Shown piece after piece: positions 7,401 to 15,236 of a DNA stretch of 26,240 nucleotides. The first letter of the stretch is position 1, and every line of letters begins with the position of its first letter. Source of the DNA: a virus. The position numbers and the translations under genes were made by a program. The DNA lies in IMG/VR virus record IMGVR_UViG_3300031857_001190, positions 1 to 26,240 of that record; one strand, written 5' to 3'. The notes under the pieces were generated by a model. That model was given only the letters and a program-made list of their open reading frames with translations. It was not told the origin of the DNA and ran no database searches.

Positions 7401-10400
7401 CAAAGCCACCATACCCGCAGAAGCCGCGAAGCTGATGTCGCCTGCCGCCAAGACTGCATACGAAACAATACTGCCTGCTATCAAAGCAGACTTACAAACA
7501 CGCGACAAACTATTCTTAATACACGACAAACCCTCGGCACGGACATTCTTGTTCACCCCTGATGGGCAGTTGTTGATGCAGTCCAAGACCTTGCAAGGGA
7601 TTGGCGTGGGGGACTTGTATAAAGGCAATAACGATATTGTTGCAAACCGCGTCACACCTGCTGGCCTGTTTACTATTGAGCAACGCGTTGGTGGTAAGAC
7701 TGCTGGTGAGTACGACTTTGGCAAGGTGTTTGGTATCAATGACACCGAAGCGTTTATCACCATCATGCACTCGGTCTGGACAAAAGAAGCCGATGCACCG
7801 CAACGACTGAAAGCGCTTAACAACGACTCAGCGGCGGACTCTCGCTATTCGTTTGGCTGTATCAATGTGCCCACTGCTACGTTCAAGCAGATGCTTGAGA
7901 AGCACGAAAACCAAATGAACGGCGCAAAGATGTTCATCGTGCCTGACAACCAAGCACGGGTAAAAGACTTTATTAGTGGTGACATAGCCAAGAACACAGT
8001 ACGCGAAGACAAACTCTTACGCCAATCAGTTGAGCCTGTAACTGAGAAAGTTACTAAGACTACATCAGGCGCTGGCAATGTACAGGCTGGAGTTGACCGC
8101 ACACTGTATGGCAAGCCAGAAGAAAGATTCTCTAGGCAAGAAGTCGTGCAAGGTCAAACCGTACAAGAGTTGACTGACGAAATTACAAAAGGTAAGGGTA
8201 TCCTTGCAAATGCTTTGCGCCGTATGGTGCAGTCTGGCAAAGTCAAACTTGAAGAAAAACATCCTAATGGAGAAAAGATTGGTGGCTATTTTGATGGCAA
8301 GACAATCACGCTATACGCTGACGGCATCCCATCGGGTGACGCAATGGCGGTTGCTCTACATGAAGTAGGCGCTCACTTAGGACTGAAGAATTTACTGGGT
8401 GTACAGCAATACAACAACGTCATTAAGCGCATCCAAGCGATGGCTAAAAGCAAAGAAGCTAGCCCAGCCCGCGCACTTGCACAGCGTGCGTTGTCACGCA
8501 TCCAGCAAGAAGATATTGTGCGTGGTGATGAAGTTATTGGTGATGAGTCAGTTGCGTACTTCATCGAAGAACTTGCCAAAGCGCAAGCGAAAGGTGAACT
8601 ACAAACTCTTGGTCCAGCCCGCGCTTTGTGGAATCAAATCAAAGCCGCTATCCAAGCAACTATCAATCGTGTGTTTGGCACCAACCTTGGCGTGGATGCG
8701 TTCACACCAGAACAGATTGGCTTACTGGCAAACGCCGCGTTTACAAGAGAATCGTTTACTGGAGTCAAAGAAGGTACGGCTGACCTTGCGTCCCGCACAA
8801 ATACCTTTACAGATGCATTCCGCAAATGGTTTGGTGATAGCAAAGTTGTAGACGAAGAAGGTAACCCTATTAGGGTTTACCACGGCACTACCCAAGATGT
8901 ATCAAAATTCAAAATGTCTCCAGATGGGGCGTTGGGCGCAGGCATTTACCTTACCCCCAACCCAGAGTTTGCTGGCACATATGCAGATACTTCAAACCTA
9001 GCGCGTAGTGACGCCGCCCTAGATGAGCAAGGCGGGCAGAACGTAATGCCGCTATATGCCTCTATAAAGAAACCGCTGGTACTTAGTGCCAAAGGTGACC
9101 CGATGGTTGACGCGCTAACCCAACTTGGGTTGACCCGCGAAAAAGCGGAAGCAATGGTTGAGAAAGCCTACGAAGAAAAAGGGTACATCGGCAAACAAGT
9201 GATGACCAGAGCGCAGGCCCAAGGCTATGACGGGCTGATGCAGTACCGCGATGGCAAACTGACAGAAGTAGTTGCGTTCTCAGCCAACCAAATTAAGTCT
9301 GCTACAGGTAACACAGGTGCGTTTGATATAAACAACCCTGACATACGTTTCTCTAGGGCGGAAGGGTATACCCCACAAGACTATGCCGAAGTAAATCGTA
9401 TTGCGAATAGTTATGGCCCTGCCGCCGCCCCTGCGGTGGGTGGTTTGCTAAACGACAGTTTAAAGGGGATGAATCGCGCCGCAGAAAATTCTGGACTACT
9501 TACCGCTTTCCGTCACAATCTTGTAGACAAACTAGCATCGGTGGAAGCTAAATTAACAAACAAGTTTTCTATGGGTGTGCGGGATTTCTTTGGTAATTTA
9601 AATCCCCTAGTTCTAGCGCGTCAGGCTGAAGACCACGGCAAAGTGTTTATGAGTTTTGTGTCCGACGGTGGGATTAAGATTAACAAAGAAGGTTTGGTAG
9701 AAACTTTTAAACAGCAAGCCTCAGTTGCACAAGCATTAAAAAATATACAAACATTTGGTCAAAACGCTGGTATTAGTTATGACGAAGCCAAAACATATAT
9801 ATCTAGCGTGCTAGAAGGTCACCGCGCTTACGACATCCAAGAAAACCATAACAAGCCATTAGAAGTATCTGCCGTTTTGTTAGAACAGCAAGGTAAGAAC
9901 AAAGAAGCCGACGCTGAACGCAAGAAGAAAATTGATTTGCACCTGACTGCGGCTGACATTGCTTCGCTAGAAGCGGTGTATCAAAAAACTCCTGCAATAA
10001 AAGAAATACAAACTACGTTTAATAAAACCCGTATGCATGTGGTTGATTTATTGGCGCAGTCAGGTCGTATCTCCAAAGAGACGGCTGATGATTGGAAAGA
10101 TAACTCTGCCTACGTGCCGTTTGACCGTGTATTTGAAGACCTTGGTGTTGACCCGTTACCACGCGGCAAGGGGCTTGGTGTAATGACCAAGACACCAAAG
10201 ATTAAAGGTTCACTTGACCGCCGTGTTAAAAATGTTGTTGACTCTTATATGGGTACGCTTGGCTGGATGGTCGAAGAATCCATGCGCCACAACGCCTCTA
10301 CCAAACTGTTAAATGAAATGCAGTTGGCAGGGTTTGCGGAGAAGCATCCAACAATCAATGCCGCCAAAAACAAAGAATTAGTAGTTCGCCTGTACGAAAA

Positions 10401-12051
10401 CGGCAAACCCGTGTTCTACGAAGTTCAGAACGAGTACGACTTACTGGCGTTTAAACAAGCGCCTGAGATGAATAATTTTTTAGTAAATAGTTTAGCCGCT
10501 ACATCTAAAATTTTACGGGTCAGCGTAACTGCAATGCCGCCATTCGCCATAAAGCAGGTTGTGGAAGATGCAACCCGCGCTGCGTTTTACTCTGGTGTAC
10601 AGCGCCCGCTAGTTGTGGCAATGAAAACTTTGTACAACTTACCCCGTGCGTTCTTTGGTGAAGTGACAGGGCGTAAATCCCCAGTCGCTAAAGTACTTGA
10701 ACAATTGGGTGTCATAGGGGATTACGATTTAAATATTTATGACCCTACTTCAATTGAAAAAGACATTGGCGCTAAAAAGCGCAATATGGCTGGCTCAATT
10801 TTTAATATATTAGAAAGCTTTACAAAAGCATCTGATCTTGCCGCTCGTATGGCTGTGTACGAAGAAACTATACAAGATACCAAATCCACGCAATACCCAG
10901 AAGGTGACAAAGTGTTAGCGCAAACCCGCGCACGCGAATTGATTAACTTCCAACGCCGTGGTTCTAGCGATTCAATGCGGGTGCTGACTCGTGTCATCCC
11001 GTTCTTTAACGCTTACGCGCAAGGTATGGATGTGCTGTACCGTAGCGCATCTGGTATTGACTCATCGTCTTCCATAGAACGTGGCGCGGCACGGCGCTTA
11101 TTTATGGGTCGCGTTGCTATGATGACTGCGATGGGTTTTGCTTACGCAATAGCAATGAGTGATGACGAAGGTTACAAAAATGCTACGGACGATAAGCGCG
11201 ATAACAATTGGTTGGGACCCAACGGCTTTAAATTACCATGCCCAAAAGAATTAGGGTTTATATTTAAAGTTATTCCAGAACGTATTGTTGAGTACTTCAA
11301 CCGTAGTGGTACGCCAGAAGAGCAAAGCGTAATGGCTGCGTTGTCTGGGGTTATGAAAGCGGGTTACTCCGCGTACTCAACACCCACCGCGATACCGTCG
11401 TATATCCGTCCAATTATTGAAAATGCAGCTAACTACTCAGTCTTTTTGCAACGCGAGTTGGAATCTGCTGACCAACGAAAAAAATTACCGGGCTACCGTT
11501 ATGAATCTGGTACATCTGAACTAGCAAAAAGTCTAGGTGAGGCAACTAATATATCGCCAATTAAAATAGATAACACGATTAAAGGTATGTTTGGTATGGC
11601 TGGGTCAACTACGCTGTTGATAACAGACGCTATGCTTAACCCAACGCGCCCTGACCGTCCAATTTCCCAACTACCGTTTGCCAGTATCTTTACTTACGAC
11701 ACAGTTGGTGGGCGGGCTAAGACTGAGTTCTATGACTTGCGTGAACGTGTGTCGCAAGCGGACTCTACGTTCAAAGACCTTCTGAAATACAACCCAGAAA
11801 AGGCGCAGAAGTTTTTAGAAGAGAACCAATCGCTTATTGCTATGGCGCCGCTAATTAACAAGAGTTTAAAAGACCTCAGTGAAACACGTAGTGTGCGTAT
11901 GTTCGTTGAGCAAGGCACCGAAGCCCAACTTGGTATAGATAGCGCAGAGCGCCGTAGACTTATTGACGAACTGCGGGGTTATGAAAACGACTCTCTCAGT
12001 TATGTGCGCGGCATTGAAAAGCAAATGCGCGATATGGATTTACTGCAATAA
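4465..12051 (+). CDS. Giant phage polyvalent protein: L,D-transpeptidase, zincin-like, ADP-ribosyltransferase and LPD38-type domains
   Basis: At 2528 residues this fills nearly a third of the window. In order: tandem AGY repeats (4-50); a Gly/Ala-rich hydrophobic region (about 115-200); long charged, coiled or disordered stretches (about 280-930); a hydrophobic segment (about 945-965); a YkuD-type L,D-transpeptidase (about 1005-1160) with TPAGLF, His1102 and SFGCINV around Cys1132; a zincin-like domain (about 1225-1440) with HEVGAH at 1299-1304 and Glu1361; an ADP-ribosyltransferase of the polyvalent-protein type (about 1455-1631) with His1473, Tyr1495 and Glu1601, ending NPDIRFSR; and a roughly 900-residue C-terminal region with FFNAYAQGMDVLYR, resembling large polyvalent protein domain LPD38. 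Such proteins are thought to be injected with the genome. The start lies one base after the previous stop and lacks a clear Shine-Dalgarno sequence, so translation may depend on coupling. Whether the chain stays whole or is processed is unknown. Confidence 0.85.
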   Translation: MATFNAEAALKAGYTELQIAEFLGQQNKFNTAAALQAGYAPADIIKQLSGPPPTTFGGQTKEFFKGIPYGAVNLLESAATGASALLPEDMEKSARKTISETAAAAKKPFEAARGYEETIPRKLGESGGSTLPFFALGPAGLAGRIGATGLGVGAGAGEARTRAEQEGATGGQRAGATALGAVVGVTEMLPVFRFIDNLASPIKKGIMGTLTRAAATGGAEGLQEAAAQIAQNLIAKGVYKPDQAIIEQVGESAAYGTATGALIQVLTDMALGRRAGQGSSTPAGQATTTEAEQQAKRLQVAQEQMGVKQGREARAGEKLLNAEERKAAKVEALAQKDRLAEMDRLNAEARTQREADLKAAFPTDYADVMQRTDNYVELSKELDAISGSQTKEAKARRGQIQARMQQIVEEDTRVPRELKRIQDDQERLAKQAGFPAKKSAAAFEAAPPQMEMREAMLEPGQELPPQRDLQGNIITPEAPVAEPTKRFPTFKTAEDAARGMQRGEAALAKEATALRKEQEAAGQMTLAPRVEPKVTEQPVTEPTLVQKPEPLTPTTVPTTVTPDVLGALGIGRTAIIRKPDHGIMGKDIADPAQAAEVKSILEAYRQGRSAPIQEKIDAYLARPEFEAVKGETNARQTQPPTDRNGVQVPDQTGEGKPARRTLTAKRNGMVPLKPDARQPVVREAEQSAPVEETKTKHKTTYEGKPATVTIVRDALGKVVDTTVKVDDEKFAAVNLGAQGVVTDEQLLQNLTDIGTIGQEETAKPPEEPPAPPAEPKKQMGMFDQLVQPDVAEKGKGKKAAPVEEEEAPAVEEVKFDPWDKKNYQGLAQEIEKGTTRSPQEAAQDLVDAKAADRESKKSIKVKSKPIQEAVEEESTAEKDVRAEATVAAVKTLTGADKMVLAKHYKQPKFNKVAETSFVDDTIKAITDGIDSVSKAIHKYVRKAMSGMLSVALVINPAFMSLPEAAIISSPATYTVEQAVKATIPAEAAKLMSPAAKTAYETILPAIKADLQTRDKLFLIHDKPSARTFLFTPDGQLLMQSKTLQGIGVGDLYKGNNDIVANRVTPAGLFTIEQRVGGKTAGEYDFGKVFGINDTEAFITIMHSVWTKEADAPQRLKALNNDSAADSRYSFGCINVPTATFKQMLEKHENQMNGAKMFIVPDNQARVKDFISGDIAKNTVREDKLLRQSVEPVTEKVTKTTSGAGNVQAGVDRTLYGKPEERFSRQEVVQGQTVQELTDEITKGKGILANALRRMVQSGKVKLEEKHPNGEKIGGYFDGKTITLYADGIPSGDAMAVALHEVGAHLGLKNLLGVQQYNNVIKRIQAMAKSKEASPARALAQRALSRIQQEDIVRGDEVIGDESVAYFIEELAKAQAKGELQTLGPARALWNQIKAAIQATINRVFGTNLGVDAFTPEQIGLLANAAFTRESFTGVKEGTADLASRTNTFTDAFRKWFGDSKVVDEEGNPIRVYHGTTQDVSKFKMSPDGALGAGIYLTPNPEFAGTYADTSNLARSDAALDEQGGQNVMPLYASIKKPLVLSAKGDPMVDALTQLGLTREKAEAMVEKAYEEKGYIGKQVMTRAQAQGYDGLMQYRDGKLTEVVAFSANQIKSATGNTGAFDINNPDIRFSRAEGYTPQDYAEVNRIANSYGPAAAPAVGGLLNDSLKGMNRAAENSGLLTAFRHNLVDKLASVEAKLTNKFSMGVRDFFGNLNPLVLARQAEDHGKVFMSFVSDGGIKINKEGLVETFKQQASVAQALKNIQTFGQNAGISYDEAKTYISSVLEGHRAYDIQENHNKPLEVSAVLLEQQGKNKEADAERKKKIDLHLTAADIASLEAVYQKTPAIKEIQTTFNKTRMHVVDLLAQSGRISKETADDWKDNSAYVPFDRVFEDLGVDPLPRGKGLGVMTKTPKIKGSLDRRVKNVVDSYMGTLGWMVEESMRHNASTKLLNEMQLAGFAEKHPTINAAKNKELVVRLYENGKPVFYEVQNEYDLLAFKQAPEMNNFLVNSLAATSKILRVSVTAMPPFAIKQVVEDATRAAFYSGVQRPLVVAMKTLYNLPRAFFGEVTGRKSPVAKVLEQLGVIGDYDLNIYDPTSIEKDIGAKKRNMAGSIFNILESFTKASDLAARMAVYEETIQDTKSTQYPEGDKVLAQTRARELINFQRRGSSDSMRVLTRVIPFFNAYAQGMDVLYRSASGIDSSSSIERGAARRLFMGRVAMMTAMGFAYAIAMSDDEGYKNATDDKRDNNWLGPNGFKLPCPKELGFIFKVIPERIVEYFNRSGTPEEQSVMAALSGVMKAGYSAYSTPTAIPSYIRPIIENAANYSVFLQRELESADQRKKLPGYRYESGTSELAKSLGEATNISPIKIDNTIKGMFGMAGSTTLLITDAMLNPTRPDRPISQLPFASIFTYDTVGGRAKTEFYDLRERVSQADSTFKDLLKYNPEKAQKFLEENQSLIAMAPLINKSLKDLSETRSVRMFVEQGTEAQLGIDSAERRRLIDELRGYENDSLSYVRGIEKQMRDMDLLQ
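4474..4614 (+). repeat. Tandem 25-residue AGY repeat at the N-terminus of the giant protein
   Basis: Residues 4-28 and 29-50 align with a period of 25: Phe4/Phe29, Ala12-Gly13-Tyr14/Ala37-Gly38-Tyr39, Ile19/Ile44, Leu23/Leu48. Each unit looks like a pair of short helices with an AGY turn, similar in look to small UBA-like helical modules. Comparable AGY motifs occur at N-termini of other phage polyvalent proteins as I recall them. A role in binding the particle or another virion protein is only a guess. Confidence 0.7.
6350..6355 (+). promoter_or_regulatory. Shine-Dalgarno sequence of the embedded gene
   Basis: AAGGAG lies 6 bases before the ATG at 6362, inside the coding sequence of the giant gene. 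It is closer to consensus and spacing than the sites before the acetyltransferase gene or the giant gene itself, which is the main argument that the embedded frame is translated. Confidence 0.65.
6362..6535 (+). CDS. Putative small gene embedded in another frame of the giant gene
   Basis: A 57-codon frame lies wholly inside the giant gene, shifted one base relative to it. It begins with ATG at 6362 after AAGGAG at 6350-6355, a 6-base spacer, the best ribosome binding site of the left block. The product starts MLDKLSHPQIETAFKYL, has a PPDELSQLNEMEWFLLSRML core and ends SPLQ; it is predicted helical, with Trp, Phe and Leu spaced as in a folded helical pair. In contrast, the giant protein over the same bases is Pro/Thr/Gln/Arg-rich and looks like a disordered linker, so the embedded frame appears to be the one under structural constraint. 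I have a weak memory of small phage proteins with this style of sequence but cannot name a family. The alternative is a chance frame, which the strong binding site makes less likely. Confidence 0.55.
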   Translation: MLDKLSHPQIETAFKYLTKPVKESPPDELSQLNEMEWFLLSRMLDSLLSEKLNSPLQ

Positions 12052-12055
12052 AAAA

Positions 12056-12078
12056 ACCCCCGATGATTAGTCGGGGGT
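12056..12078 (-). terminator. Intrinsic terminator for the leftward transcripts
   Basis: CCCCCG at 12057-12062 pairs with CGGGGG at 12072-12077, extended by A12056-T12078 and A12063-T12071. The seven A residues at 12050-12056 become a U run after the hairpin on the minus strand, so this is a good terminator for the replication block. On the plus strand the hairpin is followed only by TAATCC, so it should work poorly for the giant gene. It lies between the convergent gene blocks, and the A run overlaps the end of the giant gene. Confidence 0.85.
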
Positions 12079-12128
12079 AATCCAGTTAAGGAGAGACAAC
12101 AGCAACTGCTTGCTGCGGGCAAATGTTA

Positions 12129-12347
12129 TCACGCAACTCTCCATGCGCGTACACCCCACATGCCATTTTCTATACGCGCCCTGCACTGCACTTTCATATC
12201 GAAAGTTCTTGCTACAACGATGATGTGAGTAACTACAGCACGGTTGTCTAGGCAAGGCACAAAGAAGGACGAGCCTGTTATGAACTTGCCCCACTCTATG
12301 TTTACTTGTACGCCTTCAATCTCAAGCGACTTTGAGTGCGTCGTCAT
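12129..12347 (-). CDS. Small conserved-looking phage protein, unknown function
   Basis: A 72-residue frame that begins inside the 3' end of the primase-helicase gene (26-base overlap) and is the last gene before the leftward terminator. It has alternating strands and a helix, with VNIEWGKFITGSSFFVPCL near the middle and a basic end GVRAWRVA. The pattern (aromatic strand, short charged helix, aromatic strand) looks like a small folded protein. There is no strong Shine-Dalgarno sequence, so translation probably depends on coupling to the primase gene. I do not recognise a named family. A second frame over the same bases (12067-12294) is Cys/Arg-rich and less protein-like. Confidence 0.55.
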   Translation of the reverse strand: MTTHSKSLEIEGVQVNIEWGKFITGSSFFVPCLDNRAVVTHIIVVARTFDMKVQCRARIENGMWGVRAWRVA

Positions 12348-15168
12348 CAGTAGTCTTAGCGATGATTGAATCTACATCAAATACACTGCTAAGTGAGTCG
12401 TCTATCAGGATAGCGTTTACAGGTGGTGCTGCAACCATTAGACCTTTTGCCATACGTTTCTTCACAACCTCTACGCGTACGCCATCATTCTTTAGTGCAT
12501 TTAATGTTTCGTGGTAACTAACTTGGTTCTTTGAACACCAGTCTTTAAACGCACGTTGTACGAAGTACAAACACTTTGTATCCATATCGTATCGAATCAT
12601 CAACGCATTCATCGGGGTCATCAACGGCGCTTTGGGTAGCCCGTTGTCTGCAACCTTGTCGTGACCGACCAAGATGCTACGAATGTTGGAATTGATAAAC
12701 GAACCGATTGCAGAGATGCCGTCTATTGGGATAGCCTTGATGTCGGTACTACCCTTACGCAAGAACGCTATGAGCCACTTGAAGATGCGCTTAACGTCAA
12801 TATCAATCAAGCCCAAACGCTGGGCGATAAACCCGCCTGTGATGGCAACAGCACCAAGGCTAGACCAGAAGCGTTCACGCTGACCCAAGCCAGCCGCCGC
12901 ATCCAGTTTAAGTTGTACATCATGCAGAACTTCCAATGCTTCAGCGCGATTCTCTACAAGATACTTCATGTAGATTTCACCAGCCAGACCAAAGTTCTTG
13001 TGCAACTTGGCAAACAAAGCGTCAGTAAATTCCTTAGAGAAATTGGCATCGCGCTCAATCTTCAACTCAATGATACGCATCAACTCACCCTCTGGAAATT
13101 CCTTTAGGCTATACAGCTTGTCGTACAGGCTGGCGTTAGATGATGTGATTGCTATCAGTCGCCACATTGTGTTGTTGATACGTTCTGCGTTGACTTGTGA
13201 CTCCATGCGATTCTTGCCACGCCCTTGGGTTGTAGCGTAAGCCAACTGCGAAACGATGTCTTCGCGCATGTTTGTGATTTCGTCAATCGTCACAGGCAAG
13301 TTGTTCATCACCCCAAAGCGAAAAATCTTTGAGTTGTATGTATCGTCATTTTGTAGAAGTAAGTCAAACGGCTCACCCCAGATACTGTTGATTGCCATCT
13401 GCACAGTCGACTTGCCTGTACCAGAACTGCCACTCAGTAAGTTAACGATACCGCCCCGCACTTGTGTGAACTTCAGCAACGGTGTGCCAAAGCCCAATAG
13501 AAAAGCAAACGCTTGTGCTTCCATGCCGGGGTTGTCGTAGAAATTAACGACTGACTTCCACTCTGCCAAGTCACCCTTCTTACCCAGCAAACCGCAGGTC
13601 TGCAAGATGGCAGTTGAGGGTGGGCTGTACTTAACACCTGTCGGTGTGATTTCTCTATCGCCAAGAACAAATGTGTTCTCGTCTGTCCAGCCAAATTGTG
13701 TTCTAACTTTTTCTGCTTGTTCCATATTTTGTAACTCCTTTACCCAACGTGATACATAAAACATGAGTTCATTTACGCCTTTATCAAGGGCTACTACACC
13801 ATGTTCCCCAATCGCATCGCGAAATCGGTCTTTGGCGAGTGCCGCTGTAAGCGGTATCGAAAACTCCCTCACTCCATCTTTTGGCAGATGCAACCGCATC
13901 CACAACACTTCCCCTAAAGCTGGGTCAAACATTCGCTTGACCACATAAAAATCGTTCTCATAGACTAACTTGTCTTGCCCGTCTTCTTGGCCTGCATCTG
14001 CTTTGCGGTAGATGCCACCATACTTGCCACGAAAAAAGGGAAAGGGGTACGCGGGTATGTCGTACACCCGCTTTTCTTTTGTCTCTGCGTTAACTTGTTC
14101 TACTTTATTATCTGCTTCTGTTGCTGCTTCAATTTCTTTTCCCAACACGATGGGCGAACCAAACTTACCTTTGTGCTTGCATGACCCGCAAGTGTTGGGG
14201 TGTAGGGTATCAAACATACCGCATGTGTATGGACCCTTGGTCAGACTCGCCTTGTATTCTGTTTGCCCCCTATCGTATGCGGGGTGCATGTTGGAGATGT
14301 CGTGGATGGCGGAGTCGCGGTCAATGCAATGCTGTGCAACCGATAAGCCCGCACGCCACAAGGGTTCGTCTATGTTGGTTTGGTCTTCCAGTATGCGGTT
14401 GAGTTGCGGGCAACCCTCTGCTTTGAGGGCAATGATTTTCTGAAAGCGAAAGGTATTGTTCTTACCAATCAGGCTCTTGCTAGTCTCGTCTAGCCCTTCA
14501 GCTTTAAGGTGTTCTGGCACTTCAAAGGGTAGGCTGTCTGGGGCTTGGGCGGTTGTCGCACCCAAGGCTTTTGCAAACTCTATCAAATCAATCTTGCCAT
14601 CACCAGCGATGTATTCGACAGGTAACGGATTGGTTGGGTCTTTAAAGTGTGTAGTGTCTGGCACGCGCAAGATGCGGGCGGCATCTGTGGTGCATGACGG
14701 GTCAGCGTGTAGTTGCTTTTCTATGCAAACTTCTTTTAGGCGCTTCGCTACGGGAATCCAAATGTCTTTCTTTATTGCTTCGTCTAGCACCCAGTACGCA
14801 TGTAGTCCGTTGCCAGAGTTAATGCAGATGGGTTGTGGGAGATTAAGGTCAGCACAGAACTGACCGAGTGCCGCTATCGCATCGACCCGCGTAGGGTAGG
14901 CTTTTGTGGGTCCGCAATCTAGGTCAAGCCAGAACGACTTGATGACTGATACGTTCGCCGCCAACCTACGGGGTGGGTTGATTGCAGGGTCGAACGAAGA
15001 CATCGCAAAATACGCGTCTGCGCCAGCACCGTGGATAGTTTCAATCTCTGTAACGAGTGTGGGAATGTCATTTGTAAACCGTGTGCGAATCTTGCCTTGC
15101 ATTATTCCAACTGCGCAGTATGTGCCTGTATCGGCAAGCACTGCGGTTAGAAATTCTGTTTTTGTCAT
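12322..15168 (-). CDS. Primase-helicase: AEP-type primase fused to a DUF927-type ATPase
   Basis: This 948-residue protein should prime and unwind DNA at the phage fork. The N-terminal domain carries archaeo-eukaryotic primase motifs: FWLDLDCG with Asp82 and Asp84, INSGNGLHAYW with His123, and an acidic/basic stretch ending ARILRVPDTTHFKD (164-177). Cys316, Cys327, Cys330 and His332 could hold zinc between the domains. From about residue 370 (YPFPFFRGKYGGIYRK) the sequence resembles DUF927, a helicase-like ATPase family. Walker A is SGSSGTGKST (579-588) and Walker B LPVTIDE (624-630). No DnaB-type helicase is seen in the window, so this is probably the replicative helicase. The ATG at 15168 has no clear Shine-Dalgarno sequence. 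A strong site inside the gene precedes Met482 in frame and could give a shorter ATPase-only product. Confidence 0.9.
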   Translation of the reverse strand: MTKTEFLTAVLADTGTYCAVGIMQGKIRTRFTNDIPTLVTEIETIHGAGADAYFAMSSFDPAINPPRRLAANVSVIKSFWLDLDCGPTKAYPTRVDAIAALGQFCADLNLPQPICINSGNGLHAYWVLDEAIKKDIWIPVAKRLKEVCIEKQLHADPSCTTDAARILRVPDTTHFKDPTNPLPVEYIAGDGKIDLIEFAKALGATTAQAPDSLPFEVPEHLKAEGLDETSKSLIGKNNTFRFQKIIALKAEGCPQLNRILEDQTNIDEPLWRAGLSVAQHCIDRDSAIHDISNMHPAYDRGQTEYKASLTKGPYTCGMFDTLHPNTCGSCKHKGKFGSPIVLGKEIEAATEADNKVEQVNAETKEKRVYDIPAYPFPFFRGKYGGIYRKADAGQEDGQDKLVYENDFYVVKRMFDPALGEVLWMRLHLPKDGVREFSIPLTAALAKDRFRDAIGEHGVVALDKGVNELMFYVSRWVKELQNMEQAEKVRTQFGWTDENTFVLGDREITPTGVKYSPPSTAILQTCGLLGKKGDLAEWKSVVNFYDNPGMEAQAFAFLLGFGTPLLKFTQVRGGIVNLLSGSSGTGKSTVQMAINSIWGEPFDLLLQNDDTYNSKIFRFGVMNNLPVTIDEITNMREDIVSQLAYATTQGRGKNRMESQVNAERINNTMWRLIAITSSNASLYDKLYSLKEFPEGELMRIIELKIERDANFSKEFTDALFAKLHKNFGLAGEIYMKYLVENRAEALEVLHDVQLKLDAAAGLGQRERFWSSLGAVAITGGFIAQRLGLIDIDVKRIFKWLIAFLRKGSTDIKAIPIDGISAIGSFINSNIRSILVGHDKVADNGLPKAPLMTPMNALMIRYDMDTKCLYFVQRAFKDWCSKNQVSYHETLNALKNDGVRVEVVKKRMAKGLMVAAPPVNAILIDDSLSSVFDVDSIIAKTTDDDALKVA
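13735..13740 (-). promoter_or_regulatory. Strong in-frame internal Shine-Dalgarno sequence in the primase-helicase gene
   Basis: On the minus strand AAGGAG is followed after 9 bases by ATG at 13725-13723, which is Met482 in frame. Translation from here would make a 467-residue product with both Walker motifs and no primase domain. The annotated start of the gene has a much weaker site. Confidence 0.5.
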
Positions 15169-15236
15169 GGCTTGGGTTTTCGCAGGGGGTGTTTATCTTG
15201 AGCCAATGAAAGCTCGACTTTTGGAGGATGTATAGG

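Noticed and set aside
12090-12141. Long-range pairing GGAGAG with CTCTCC and a small CAGCAA/TTGCTG hairpin near the terminator
   Set aside because: Short arms in a convergent junction with no further support.
12067-12294. Minus-strand frame of 75 residues after the primase gene
   Set aside because: It runs through the terminator hairpin and is less protein-like than the frame at 12129-12347 over the same bases.
14012-14443. Plus-strand frame of 143 residues opposite the primase gene
   Set aside because: Antisense shadow with no ribosome site or recognisable domain.
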